The notes under the pieces were generated by a model, which searched no databases, had not been told where the DNA came from, and worked only from the letters and a program-made list of their open reading frames with translations. A stretch of DNA of 64,000 nt from Catenuloplanes atrovinosus. Lineage in GTDB: Bacteria; Actinomycetota; Actinomycetes; Mycobacteriales; Micromonosporaceae. The stretch lies in assembly GCF_031458235.1 (NCBI RefSeq), contig NZ_JAVDYB010000001.1:2935001-2999000 (forward strand), in the 5' to 3' direction. The stretch's first letter is position 1. Every line of letters starts with the position of its first letter. Positions 23,552 through 31,593 of the stretch are shown in pieces. The position numbers were made by a program, and so were the translations under genes.

Positions 23552-25353
23552 CGGATCTCACCGTCCAGCCGGGTGGTGTCGCCGGTGTCCTCGGCGGCGG
23601 GCCGGGGCAGCAGCGTGGTCCGATCCGAGTCCGGCGGCGCGGGGCGCGGGATCACCGTGGTCGCGTCCGTGCCGGTGGTCTCGACGGTCTCGTCGACCAG
23701 CGGCGACACCGGCACCGGCGGCAGCGGGGGCCAGGCCGGCCGTACCCCGGGATCGCGGCGCGGCACCGGCGCCATGCCTTTTCGGGCGCGCTGCTTCGGC
23801 ACCGGCGCGACGCCCGGCCGGGTCCGCTTCTCCGGCACCAGCACCCGGCCCTGGGCCTGGCCGCGCAGGTGGCGTGGGGGAGCGGTCCGCTCGGCCGGCT
23901 TCGCCAGGCCCTCGTAGACGTTGCGGTACGCCTCCAGCGAGCGGCGCAGCGTGAAGTGCTCCAGCACCCGCGCGCGGGCCGCGGCGCCCAGTCGCAGCCG
24001 GCGCTCGCGGTCCTTGAGCAGCGTGATCGCGGCCTCCGCGACGGCCTCGAAGTCGCGCGGCGCGACCACGATGCCGGTGTCCGCGACCGCCTCGGCGACG
24101 CCGCCGACGTTGGTGCAGACCGTGGGCCGGCCGCATGCCATGGCCTCCACCACGGTGTACGGGAAGCCCTCGGAGATGCTGGTCAGCGCCACGATGTTGC
24201 CGGCGTGGTAGGCCTCCACCGCGTTGCCGATCCGGCCCTCCAGGGCGGCGCAGTCGCCGAGCCCCAGTTCGTCGATCAGGTCCTGGCAGGAGGCGTGGTA
24301 GACCCGGTTCGCGACCGGGGTGCCGCCGAAGATGCGCAGCCGGGCGTTGGGTATCTCCTTGCGGACGATCGCGAACGCGCGGATCAGCGTGTGCAGGTCC
24401 TTGAGCGGGTCGACCCGGCCCATGAACGAGATGGTCGGCACGTCCGGCTCACCGGTCGCGGCCGGGAACTCGTCCGGCTCGACGCCGTTGTACATGGTCC
24501 ACATGCGGTCCGGGTCCGCGCCGTTGTGCAGTTGCCAGCGCCGGTTGTAGGCGGAGTGCGGGGCCAGCACGTCGGAGATCAGGTAAGCCGCGCCGGCGAG
24601 CGACCGGAAGAAGCTGAGCACCAGCACCCGCACCGCGTGCGGCGCGCCGTCGTGCAGGTACGCGATGTACCGCTCGCGCAGGTAGATGCCGTGCTCGGAC
24701 ATGACGATCGGCGTGCCGTACGCCCACTTCGACGCCATCCCGACCAGCGTGGCCAGGCCGTTCATCGAGGAGTGCACGATGTCGGCCTTGACCGGGGGAG
24801 CGGACAGCGGGCGCATCATGTGCGAGATCAGCCAGGCCGCCTCCAGCGCGTCCGCGACCGTGGGCGCCGGCCCGGTCTCGTCCACGCGCAGCGTGCGCCA
24901 GGCGTCCAGCATCATGTCCAGCGCCTCGTTGGACAGCAGCGCCGCGCCGAGGTCGCCGCCGTCGCTGGCGTACTCGAACATGCCGCGCAGTGCCAGCAGG
25001 AACATGCTGCGGTTGACCGCGCCCTCCTCGGAGCGGGTCGACTCCAGCGGCGTGACCAGCGCGCGCAGGAACACCTCGTACGACTCGACGAACCCGGCCC
25101 CGGGCCGCCGGACCGGCACGAGCGCCCGGCTCAGGGGGCGGCGGCGCTCCGGCCGCGCCCCCCACAGCGGGATGTTGTGCACCCGGTCCAGGTTGTCCGG
25201 GTAGGCGAACGCCGGCTTCTCGGTGCCGTCGACCGTGAGGGCGACGACCTCCCACCGGTAGTCCGGGATGCCGCGGATGAGTTGCTCGCACCAGACGCTG
25301 ACGCCACCCATCGCATAGGGGTAGGTGCCTTCCGACACCAGCGCGACTCTCAT
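23548..25353 (-). CDS. pelF: GT4 glycosyltransferase, PelF-like (DUF3492)
   Basis: 601 residues from ATG 25353. The N-terminus shows the PelF/DUF3492 pattern (MRVALVSEGTYPYAMGGVSV, then WCEQLIRGIPDYRWEVVAL). The GT4 C-domain has MGRVDPLKDLHTLIRAF and the nucleotide-sugar site ISEGFPYTVVEAMACGRPTV with TNVGGVAEAV. Known PelF uses UDP-GalNAc/UDP-GlcNAc to build the Pel chain in the cytoplasm. A Pro/Arg/Thr-rich, probably disordered tail of about 115 residues follows the catalytic domain and is unusual. It is second in the operon, 47 bp after the deacetylase stop. Confidence 0.85.
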   Translation of the reverse strand: MRVALVSEGTYPYAMGGVSVWCEQLIRGIPDYRWEVVALTVDGTEKPAFAYPDNLDRVHNIPLWGARPERRRPLSRALVPVRRPGAGFVESYEVFLRALVTPLESTRSEEGAVNRSMFLLALRGMFEYASDGGDLGAALLSNEALDMMLDAWRTLRVDETGPAPTVADALEAAWLISHMMRPLSAPPVKADIVHSSMNGLATLVGMASKWAYGTPIVMSEHGIYLRERYIAYLHDGAPHAVRVLVLSFFRSLAGAAYLISDVLAPHSAYNRRWQLHNGADPDRMWTMYNGVEPDEFPAATGEPDVPTISFMGRVDPLKDLHTLIRAFAIVRKEIPNARLRIFGGTPVANRVYHASCQDLIDELGLGDCAALEGRIGNAVEAYHAGNIVALTSISEGFPYTVVEAMACGRPTVCTNVGGVAEAVADTGIVVAPRDFEAVAEAAITLLKDRERRLRLGAAARARVLEHFTLRRSLEAYRNVYEGLAKPAERTAPPRHLRGQAQGRVLVPEKRTRPGVAPVPKQRARKGMAPVPRRDPGVRPAWPPLPPVPVSPLVDETVETTGTDATTVIPRPAPPDSDRTTLLPRPAAEDTGDTTRLDGEIR

Positions 25354-25400
25354 CCGCGGCCCCCGATTCCTCTCGCCGTGTTTGCGTTGTTCCGTGGTGC

Positions 25401-27545
25401 CTAGAGCCGCGCGGCCGCGGTGACCACGACCGGGGCGCCGCCCGCCGTGACCGTGACCGGCGCGGTGACCGCGCTGCCGTAGCTGGTGGCGCCGGCGACC
25501 GTGGTGGCCACGCCGCCGACCTGGAGCGTGCCGGCCGTGGTCGACGACACCGAGATGGTCCCGGCGGCCCGGTCGTAGACGGCGGTGGCGCCGGGCAGCG
25601 CCGCGAAGTGCGCGTTCCGCGCGTCGGTGTAGGAGGCGATGCCGGTCCACGACGGGCTCAGCAGCGGCACGTTGTACGTGGCCTCGTACCTGTCCAGGAT
25701 CGTGTCGACCCAGTCGGTGACCAGCGTGTTGCCGTTGCCGTACTCACGCACGTTCGCGATGTGGAACGTGTGCGAGTAGATCGAGCCGGTGGCGACGTGC
25801 TGGAAGCCGATGACGCCGGCCTCGTACTCCAGGATCTGCTGGTAGGTGCGGTTCGTCGGCCAGTACGGGAACAGGCCGCCCGGGCCGTAGAAGGAGTTGT
25901 AGAAGTGCGTCTCCTCGGCCGGCGTGGTGGTGTGGTAGGCGATGTTCGTCGGCCAGTCCGGCACGACCTTGATCGAGTTCTTCAGCGGGTGCACGATGCT
26001 GGTGTTGAAGTTCGCCGGGACGTGGCTGGCGAACGACATGTTGCCGTGCACGTGCGTCACGCCCGCCGCGGCCGCCGCGTCCAGGAACGCCTGGTTCGAG
26101 CCGGTCAGGCCGTGGTCGGTGGGCGGCCCGGTGTCGTTGTCCGGGTCGTCGTTGTAGACGCCGAGGCCGGAGTACTCCGGGGTCTTCAGGATCGAGACCG
26201 GCACGTTCAGCCCGATGCCGGTGCCGAGCGTCAGGTTCTGCTCGATCTCGGCCAGCGAGGTGTTGTAGTCGGTCGCGTTCAGCTCCGGGTGGTTCACCGT
26301 GTGGTTGATCCAGTTGAAGCTGTCCTTCAGGCACTTCGTGGTCGACGTCAGCGTGGTCTCGTCGCCGTCCGGGTAGCAGGTGTCGCCGGCGAACGGGTCG
26401 ATGTCACCGCCGTTGTAGGCCAGGTTGAACGTGAAGTCGGCGGCCTTCGGGTGCTCGGTGCGCAGCGCGGCCTGCCGCGCGGCCAGGTTGACCGTGTCGT
26501 GGCCGCTGACCCGGAAGCCGGGGTCGTACTCGACCGTGCCGTCCTCGTGGTAGTGGTCGGCGCTGTTGAACCAGTCGTCGATGTCGACGTTCAGGTGGTA
26601 CTTGCGCTCACCCAGGAACAGGCCCTTGGTGGCCCACTCGAACAGGCCGTAGACCAGCAGGTCGGACTGGATGATGTTGACGTTCGAGGTGAACGTGAGC
26701 GCGATCTTCTCCCGGCCGCCGGCGGCCACCTTGACCGCGAGCACGTTGCCGTTCGCGTCCTGCAGCAGCGGCTGCCCGCCGCAGTTCGCGGCCAGCGACG
26801 TCCGGTACACGTACGACGACTGGATCGGGATCTGCGCCGACGCGTTCAGGTAGTCGAACACGCCCGCGCCCGCCGCGGTCAGCGTGACCGGCTCCGGCGT
26901 GTCGCCGACCGCGCCCTCGCCGACGCCGTTCAGGCAGTAGTTCTCCGGCCAGGTGCCGTAGCTGGTGTAGAGCGCGGCCTGCCGGACGCCGAAGTTCAGC
27001 TCGTAGTTCCAGAGCAGGTTCCACTCGGTGGAGTCCAGCGCGGAGACGTAGTTCGCGCCGGACGGGACCAGCAGCATGCTGTTGGTCAGCAGGATCGCGT
27101 TGTACTTGCCGACCCCGCCGGCCACCAGCGTGCTGGTGGTGATGTTGGTGGTCGCCGCGTAGAGCACGTCGTACTTGGCGCCGACCCGGTCCAGCGTGGC
27201 CTTCCAGGTGGCGACGCCGAAGTCGTCCGTGTTCGTCGCGATGATCAGCGCCTTGAGCGTGACCTGGTCGTTGACCAGCGCCGCCTTCGCGGACGCGCCA
27301 CCCTTCGGCGCGACGTGCGGCACGCTGCCGGTCCGCTTCGGCAGCGGGCCCGGGATCTGGACGGCCGGCGTGTCGACCTGGCCGTAACCGGCGACGGACG
27401 GCGGCTGGGCGCCGGGGGAGGCCGGCGCGGCCGGGAGCTGCGCGCTGCCCGGCGTCTGGCCGCCGAGCACGACCGCGAGCGCGGTCAGCCCGGCGAGAGC
27501 GATGCGTGCCGCGGCACGGCGGCGCGTGGGTCCGGTGAGGACCAT
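25401..27545 (-). CDS. Secreted polysaccharide deacetylase, Agd3/PelA-like
   Basis: 714 residues from ATG 27545, with GGAGG nearby. The Sec signal peptide covers about the first 36 residues (RIALAGLTALAVVLGGQTPG core). A first domain (about 90-290; LKALIIATNTDDFGVATWKA) resembles the carbohydrate-binding region of fungal Agd3. The deacetylase barrel follows, with the metal-binding Asp in HLNVDIDDWFN (about 321) and the His pair in INHTVNHPELN (about 412-417). The C-terminus is beta-rich and Thr/Val/Ala-rich. It probably removes acetyl groups from a (galacto)samine polymer outside the cell. It is first in the exopolysaccharide operon. Confidence 0.78.
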   Translation of the reverse strand: MVLTGPTRRRAAARIALAGLTALAVVLGGQTPGSAQLPAAPASPGAQPPSVAGYGQVDTPAVQIPGPLPKRTGSVPHVAPKGGASAKAALVNDQVTLKALIIATNTDDFGVATWKATLDRVGAKYDVLYAATTNITTSTLVAGGVGKYNAILLTNSMLLVPSGANYVSALDSTEWNLLWNYELNFGVRQAALYTSYGTWPENYCLNGVGEGAVGDTPEPVTLTAAGAGVFDYLNASAQIPIQSSYVYRTSLAANCGGQPLLQDANGNVLAVKVAAGGREKIALTFTSNVNIIQSDLLVYGLFEWATKGLFLGERKYHLNVDIDDWFNSADHYHEDGTVEYDPGFRVSGHDTVNLAARQAALRTEHPKAADFTFNLAYNGGDIDPFAGDTCYPDGDETTLTSTTKCLKDSFNWINHTVNHPELNATDYNTSLAEIEQNLTLGTGIGLNVPVSILKTPEYSGLGVYNDDPDNDTGPPTDHGLTGSNQAFLDAAAAAGVTHVHGNMSFASHVPANFNTSIVHPLKNSIKVVPDWPTNIAYHTTTPAEETHFYNSFYGPGGLFPYWPTNRTYQQILEYEAGVIGFQHVATGSIYSHTFHIANVREYGNGNTLVTDWVDTILDRYEATYNVPLLSPSWTGIASYTDARNAHFAALPGATAVYDRAAGTISVSSTTAGTLQVGGVATTVAGATSYGSAVTAPVTVTAGGAPVVVTAAARL

Positions 27546-28310
27546 ACTGGTGAACCTCCGATGCGGAGCCGTGTGTGTGAGTCCATCCAGGACTGTCCGG
27601 CCTGGCCGGGCCCGGGACGGCGGTGCCCGGCGAGAACAATGGAGAACGCTAGCAATGATCGCAAGGGTGTCCGGGGCCGCTCCGGAACGCGGATTTCGCA
27701 TTGACGCGCACGGGCCGGAGTGCTAGCGGAAACTGTTCGGAGAATCGTTTGCAGCCATCGAGATCAATCCCGCTCCCCTGTGGACGCCGGCAGTGTTCAC
27801 GGCCCTGACGTGCGCTTTTTCGGGCCCGCGGGTAACGCCTCGTCAACACCTCGGACATGGGAGCGCTGCAACGGGACTCCGCGCCGCCGTTGCGGAGCGC
27901 ATCCGCCAAACGTCGCTAGATCGCTACGCAGAGCGCTCGTCGCGGCCGCACGGAGTGACGAAAACGGCCGTCTGGGTCGCCAACCTAGTCCGTACGGAGG
28001 ATGCCCCGGTCGTCCGGACGGTCGGCTTAGGGGGTGGGTGTGTGAATCGGGCACAACCGGTCTCGATCATCACAGGCCGAGCAATCGGGGCGTGCGGTCC
28101 AAACGGCGCACCCGGGGCGCCGCGATCTCCGCGCTGACCTCGGAATTCGCGGGAAACCCCGGGAAACTGGGACTCGATTTTGAAACGGGCGCGCTGCCGG
28201 GAATTCACCGCACAGACGCCCAATGGCGCGCTATCGCGGCTCGGGGCGCTATTTCCGGAGAAAGGCGGCGTCGGATATCCGGCACTTCTCGCCGGACGGC
28301 CGGAGGAACG
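27546..28310. other. 765-bp non-coding region upstream of the polysaccharide operon
   Basis: No frame here looks like a real gene; the open frames lack RBSs, have shuffled composition and contradict one another. The region is less GC-biased than its surroundings and must hold the promoter of the deacetylase-led operon (minus strand) and the end of the FHA operon. A possible -35-like TTGCGA on the minus strand lies in 27645-27665. I see no c-di-GMP riboswitch core. Two GAATTC sites bracket 28141-28206, with no further structure recognised. Confidence 0.5.
28278..28296 (-). terminator. Possible terminator after the FHA gene
   Basis: TCCGGC and GCCGGA form a 6-bp stem around a 7-base loop, 15 bp past the stop of the minus-strand FHA gene. 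The stem is short, so confidence is low. Confidence 0.35.
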
Positions 28311-28985
28311 CTATTGTGCTTCCCTCACGGTCAGCGACGTCCACGCTCCAACGTAGACACGGTCCCCCGGCCGCAGCGGGACCGGGGTTTCAGCCGGGAT
28401 CGCCGCACTCGCCGGATCGTTGACGTATGTCCCGTTAGCGGAGCCGAGGTCCACGATGGACCACTTCCCGCCCTCGTGGACCAGCATCGCGTGCGTGTGT
28501 GAGACGCCCGGGTCCTCCGGCGGCCCGGACAGGTCGACGTCCGGGTGGACGCCCCGGGAGCGGCTGCGGCGGCCGATCAGCAGCCGCTCACCGGTCAGCG
28601 CGAACCGGCGCTCCACGACGAACCGGGGGAACACCATGCCGTCCGCGTCCTCGCCGCCCTGCGCCACGACGCCGTCGAACCAGGCCCGGTCCGCGCCCAC
28701 CACGACCTCCATCCCGGTCTCCCGCTCCGGTTCCGCGGGCGGCGGCGCGGCGGCCCGCTCCGGGACGGGCCCGGACGGCGCCAGCAGGAAGTCATGGCCG
28801 TCCACCTCGCAGAACCGCCCGGCCTGGGGCGTACCGCACAGCGGGCAGTCCGGCGCGGCCGGCGGCGCCGGCACCGGCTGCGTCTGCTCCGGGTCCGGCG
28901 GCGGCGCGGCCATCGGGCTGCCGCACGTGTCGCAGTAGTCCAGCGTCGCGGAGTCGTGCCCCTTCGGGCAGGTCGACGTCGTCAT
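28311..28985 (-). CDS. Zinc-ribbon and FHA domain protein
   Basis: 224 residues from ATG 28985. Two cysteine clusters lie at the N-terminus (CPKGHDSATLDYCDTCG and CPLCGTPQAGRFCEVDGHD), followed by a Pro-rich linker and a C-terminal FHA domain (about 125-222). FHA residues for phosphothreonine binding are visible: LLIGRRSRSRG, VSHTHAML and GSANGTYVND. It probably reads PknG phosphorylation, comparable in role to GarA in mycobacteria, but the N-terminal ribbons are different. It is last in the glnX-pknG operon, 8 bp after the VWA gene. Confidence 0.88.
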   Translation of the reverse strand: MTTSTCPKGHDSATLDYCDTCGSPMAAPPPDPEQTQPVPAPPAAPDCPLCGTPQAGRFCEVDGHDFLLAPSGPVPERAAAPPPAEPERETGMEVVVGADRAWFDGVVAQGGEDADGMVFPRFVVERRFALTGERLLIGRRSRSRGVHPDVDLSGPPEDPGVSHTHAMLVHEGGKWSIVDLGSANGTYVNDPASAAIPAETPVPLRPGDRVYVGAWTSLTVREAQ

Positions 28986-28993
28986 GGCCGTCC

Positions 28994-30286
28994 TCAGTCC
29001 TCCTTCTGCCGCCGCACCCGGACCGTCTTCGTCGACCGGACGTCGATGATCTCGGTGTTCTCGCCGGGCGTGCGGCGCTTCAGCCGTACCGTGCCGGTCC
29101 TCGCGTCCTCGATCTCCACCACGCGGGCGAGCAGCTTCGCGGTGTCGGTGTGCCCGGTCTCCTCGGCGAGCTGCACGGCCCGGCCGAGCTTCGCGGTGGC
29201 GGTGTCCTCGTCGCCCGCGTCGCGGGCTCTCAGCCCCTCCTGGATGGCGGTGGCCAGCTCGGCCTGCCCGGTGTAGTGCGCCACCCGCTTGTTGATCTTC
29301 GTGGAGCGCGCGGTGTCGTCCGTCCACTTCGCCAGGATCAGCCGCTCGGTGAGCACCTGCCCGTCGCTGACCAGGCTGATCCGGCCCGCCAGCACCTCCT
29401 CGCCGACCGCGTCCGGCTCCACGTCCACCGTCACGTGGTAGTCGCGGCTCTCCGCGCCCCACGCGCCGGTCGGGTACTCGCCGATCCGCGCGCTGATCTC
29501 GGTACGCCGGGCGGTCAGGTCCTCCACCCGCGGGAAGACCTGCTTGACCGAGCGGACCACGGCACCGGCCGGCGTCCACAGCCGCAGCGCCACGTCCGCC
29601 ACGGTCTTGGAGCGCGCGGCCCGCGTCATCGCGGCGAACGCGCCGGCCAGCTCCGCGGGCGACTCCAGGCCGTCCGCGGTGCCGAGCAGCGCCGACGCGA
29701 TCAGCCGCAGCTCCTCCGCCACCCAGCCGTGCCCGACGCCGCGCGCGTCGCAGATGTACTTCCCCTCGCACGCCGCGAGCACCTTCTCCAACTGCTCGCG
29801 CGTCTCGTGCTGGTTCTCGCCGTCGGTGAGCAGGATCGCGTGCTTGATGTCGGCGTCCGTACCGGCGAAGACGACGTTGGCCAGGTCGAGCCAGCGGCCG
29901 ATCGCGGTGCCGCCGTTCGCCCACAGCGAGTGCACCGCGCGCGCCGCCTCGTCGCGGCTGCGCGGGTCCGCGGGCACCGTGCCCGGCTCGCCCGGATAGA
30001 CCATCTGCGCGCCGCCGTTGCCCGCGATGACCGCGAACGGCGTGCCGTCCGGCAGCGCGGCGATCGCGGTCGCGGTCGCCTTCTTCGCCTCCACGATCTT
30101 GGTGGCCGGCGCGGCCATCGACCCGGAGACGTCCACGATGATGATCTGCGCGGTCCGGGCACCGGCCGCCGGCCCGCCGGTCGCGGTCACGGTGAGGATC
30201 GCGTCCACCGTGCGCCCGCCCTCCGGCAGGTACTCGTTCTGGTCCACCTCCGCCTCGAACCGCGGCGCCGTCGTCTCGTCGGCCAT
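28994..30286 (-). CDS. VWA domain protein
   Basis: 430 residues from ATG 30286, overlapping the phosphatase stop (TGATG). The von Willebrand A domain starts at about residue 45 with an intact MIDAS: IIIVDVSGSMA, a Thr in NGGTAIGRWLDLANVV and the Asp in ILLTDGENQHET. It is cytoplasmic, with no signal peptide. The C-terminal 170 residues hold a beta-rich domain and a helical segment ending in VRVRRQKED. VWA proteins next to FHA/PP2C/kinase genes occur in many actinobacteria. It is probably a metal-dependent scaffold in the signalling complex (inference). Confidence 0.88.
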   Translation of the reverse strand: MADETTAPRFEAEVDQNEYLPEGGRTVDAILTVTATGGPAAGARTAQIIIVDVSGSMAAPATKIVEAKKATATAIAALPDGTPFAVIAGNGGAQMVYPGEPGTVPADPRSRDEAARAVHSLWANGGTAIGRWLDLANVVFAGTDADIKHAILLTDGENQHETREQLEKVLAACEGKYICDARGVGHGWVAEELRLIASALLGTADGLESPAELAGAFAAMTRAARSKTVADVALRLWTPAGAVVRSVKQVFPRVEDLTARRTEISARIGEYPTGAWGAESRDYHVTVDVEPDAVGEEVLAGRISLVSDGQVLTERLILAKWTDDTARSTKINKRVAHYTGQAELATAIQEGLRARDAGDEDTATAKLGRAVQLAEETGHTDTAKLLARVVEIEDARTGTVRLKRRTPGENTEIIDVRSTKTVRVRRQKED

Positions 30287-31593
30287 CACGTCCTCCTCGC
30301 CTCGGCCACGGCGACGGGCAGGACCGCCACCGCGATGTTGTCGTCGCCGCCGGCGTCCAGCGCCAGCGCCGTCAGCTCCAGGGCCAGCTCCGCCGGGGAC
30401 GCGCCGGACCGCATCGCCGCGGCCAGGTCCGCGGCCGACGGCAGGTAGCGGGACAACCCGTCCGTGCACGCCACCACGTGGCCCGGCCGTCCCGGCGCGA
30501 ACGACCTGACCTGGGGCGCCACCTCACCGGCGTCCGCGCCGAGCCAGCGCACCAGCGCGCGCGAGTCCGGGTCCGCGTCCGCCAGCCCGTCCGGGACCGG
30601 CCGTCCCGCCTCGCGGATCGCCGCGATCGAATCGTCCACGGTCAGCTGCCGGGCGTCGCCGTCCGCGCCCACCCAGTAGGCCCGGCTGTCGCCCACCCAG
30701 CCGACCGTGACGCCGTCCGCGGCCACCACCACGGATACGTAGGTGCAGCCCGGCGGCGCGTCGCCGTCCTCGGCCCGGCCGGTGGCCGCGGCCGCCTCCG
30801 CCGCGACCACGCCGGCGTGCGCGGTCGCCGCCCGCCCGCCCGCGCCGCCGGCCACGGCCTCCAGCAGCGCGGACACGCCCGCCTCCGCCGCGTCCGTGGC
30901 GGCCGCGTCGGCGCGCCGGGCCGACGAGATCCCGTCGCAGACCACGGCCGCGACCGCGCCGCCCGCGTGCCCGACCGCGACCGCGTCCTCGTTGTGCCGC
31001 CGCCGCGCCCGGTCCGTCACCGCGGCGACGCCATCCAGCGTCAGCGCGGCCCGGTCCCGCGCCGCGCTGACCCGGCGGCCGCACTCCTCGCACCAGCCGC
31101 GCGCCGCCGGAGCGGCGGCGCCGCACCCGGCACAGACCCCACCGGTCTCGCGCGCCGACAGCCACGCGTATCCGTCACCCTCCCCGGCGTCTCGCGGCAT
31201 TGCCGGCGGTACGTCCGACCCGCTACCGCCGTCCCTCCGGCTGCTCCGGCCCGGGCCCTCGCCGCCGGGCCCGCCCCGCCCGGCACCGCCTTCGGCGGCG
31301 ATCCGGGCTTCGTTCCCGGGCCCGGCCTCGAGCCGGGTACCGGCGGGCCTCGCGGCTCCCGCGTCGTTCCCGACCGTGGCCAGGGTCCGGGTCGCGGCGG
31401 ACGTGCCGGCCCCGGCTTCGTTGCGGGTCGCGGCGGCGGTTCCGGCGCGTGGGTGTGGGGACGGCCGGGTGGCCGCCGGCCGTAGGCGCGGCCGGGGGAG
31501 CGCGCCGGTGCGCAGGTTCCGGCCGCAGACCTCGCAGAAGCTGGCGTCGTCGTCGGCCGGGCCGTGGTCGGGGCAGGCCGGGGCGGCGCTCAC
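30286..31593 (-). CDS. PP2C-family protein phosphatase with zinc ribbons
   Basis: 435 residues from a GTG overlapping the pknG stop (GTGA). The N-terminal ribbon is ACPDHGPADDDASFCEVCG, a 110-residue Pro/Ala/Gly/Arg-rich linker follows, then a second ribbon (VCAGCGAAAPAARGWCEECG). The PP2C catalytic domain (about 195-430) has the metal ligands in RRRHNEDAV, VVCDGISS, VGWVGDSRAYWV, VVACTDGLSRY and GGDDNIAVA. It should reverse Ser/Thr phosphorylation by the adjacent kinase. Confidence 0.92.
   Translation of the reverse strand: MSAAPACPDHGPADDDASFCEVCGRNLRTGALPRPRLRPAATRPSPHPRAGTAAATRNEAGAGTSAATRTLATVGNDAGAARPAGTRLEAGPGNEARIAAEGGAGRGGPGGEGPGRSSRRDGGSGSDVPPAMPRDAGEGDGYAWLSARETGGVCAGCGAAAPAARGWCEECGRRVSAARDRAALTLDGVAAVTDRARRRHNEDAVAVGHAGGAVAAVVCDGISSARRADAAATDAAEAGVSALLEAVAGGAGGRAATAHAGVVAAEAAAATGRAEDGDAPPGCTYVSVVVAADGVTVGWVGDSRAYWVGADGDARQLTVDDSIAAIREAGRPVPDGLADADPDSRALVRWLGADAGEVAPQVRSFAPGRPGHVVACTDGLSRYLPSAADLAAAMRSGASPAELALELTALALDAGGDDNIAVAVLPVAVAEARRT

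Noticed and set aside
27546-27800. c-di-GMP riboswitch before the polysaccharide operon
   Set aside because: I looked for the GEMM core on the minus strand and found none of its conserved blocks.
28140-28210. GAATTC-bounded segment as an insertion
   Set aside because: Two restriction-type hexamers alone are not evidence; there are no target duplications or terminal repeats.
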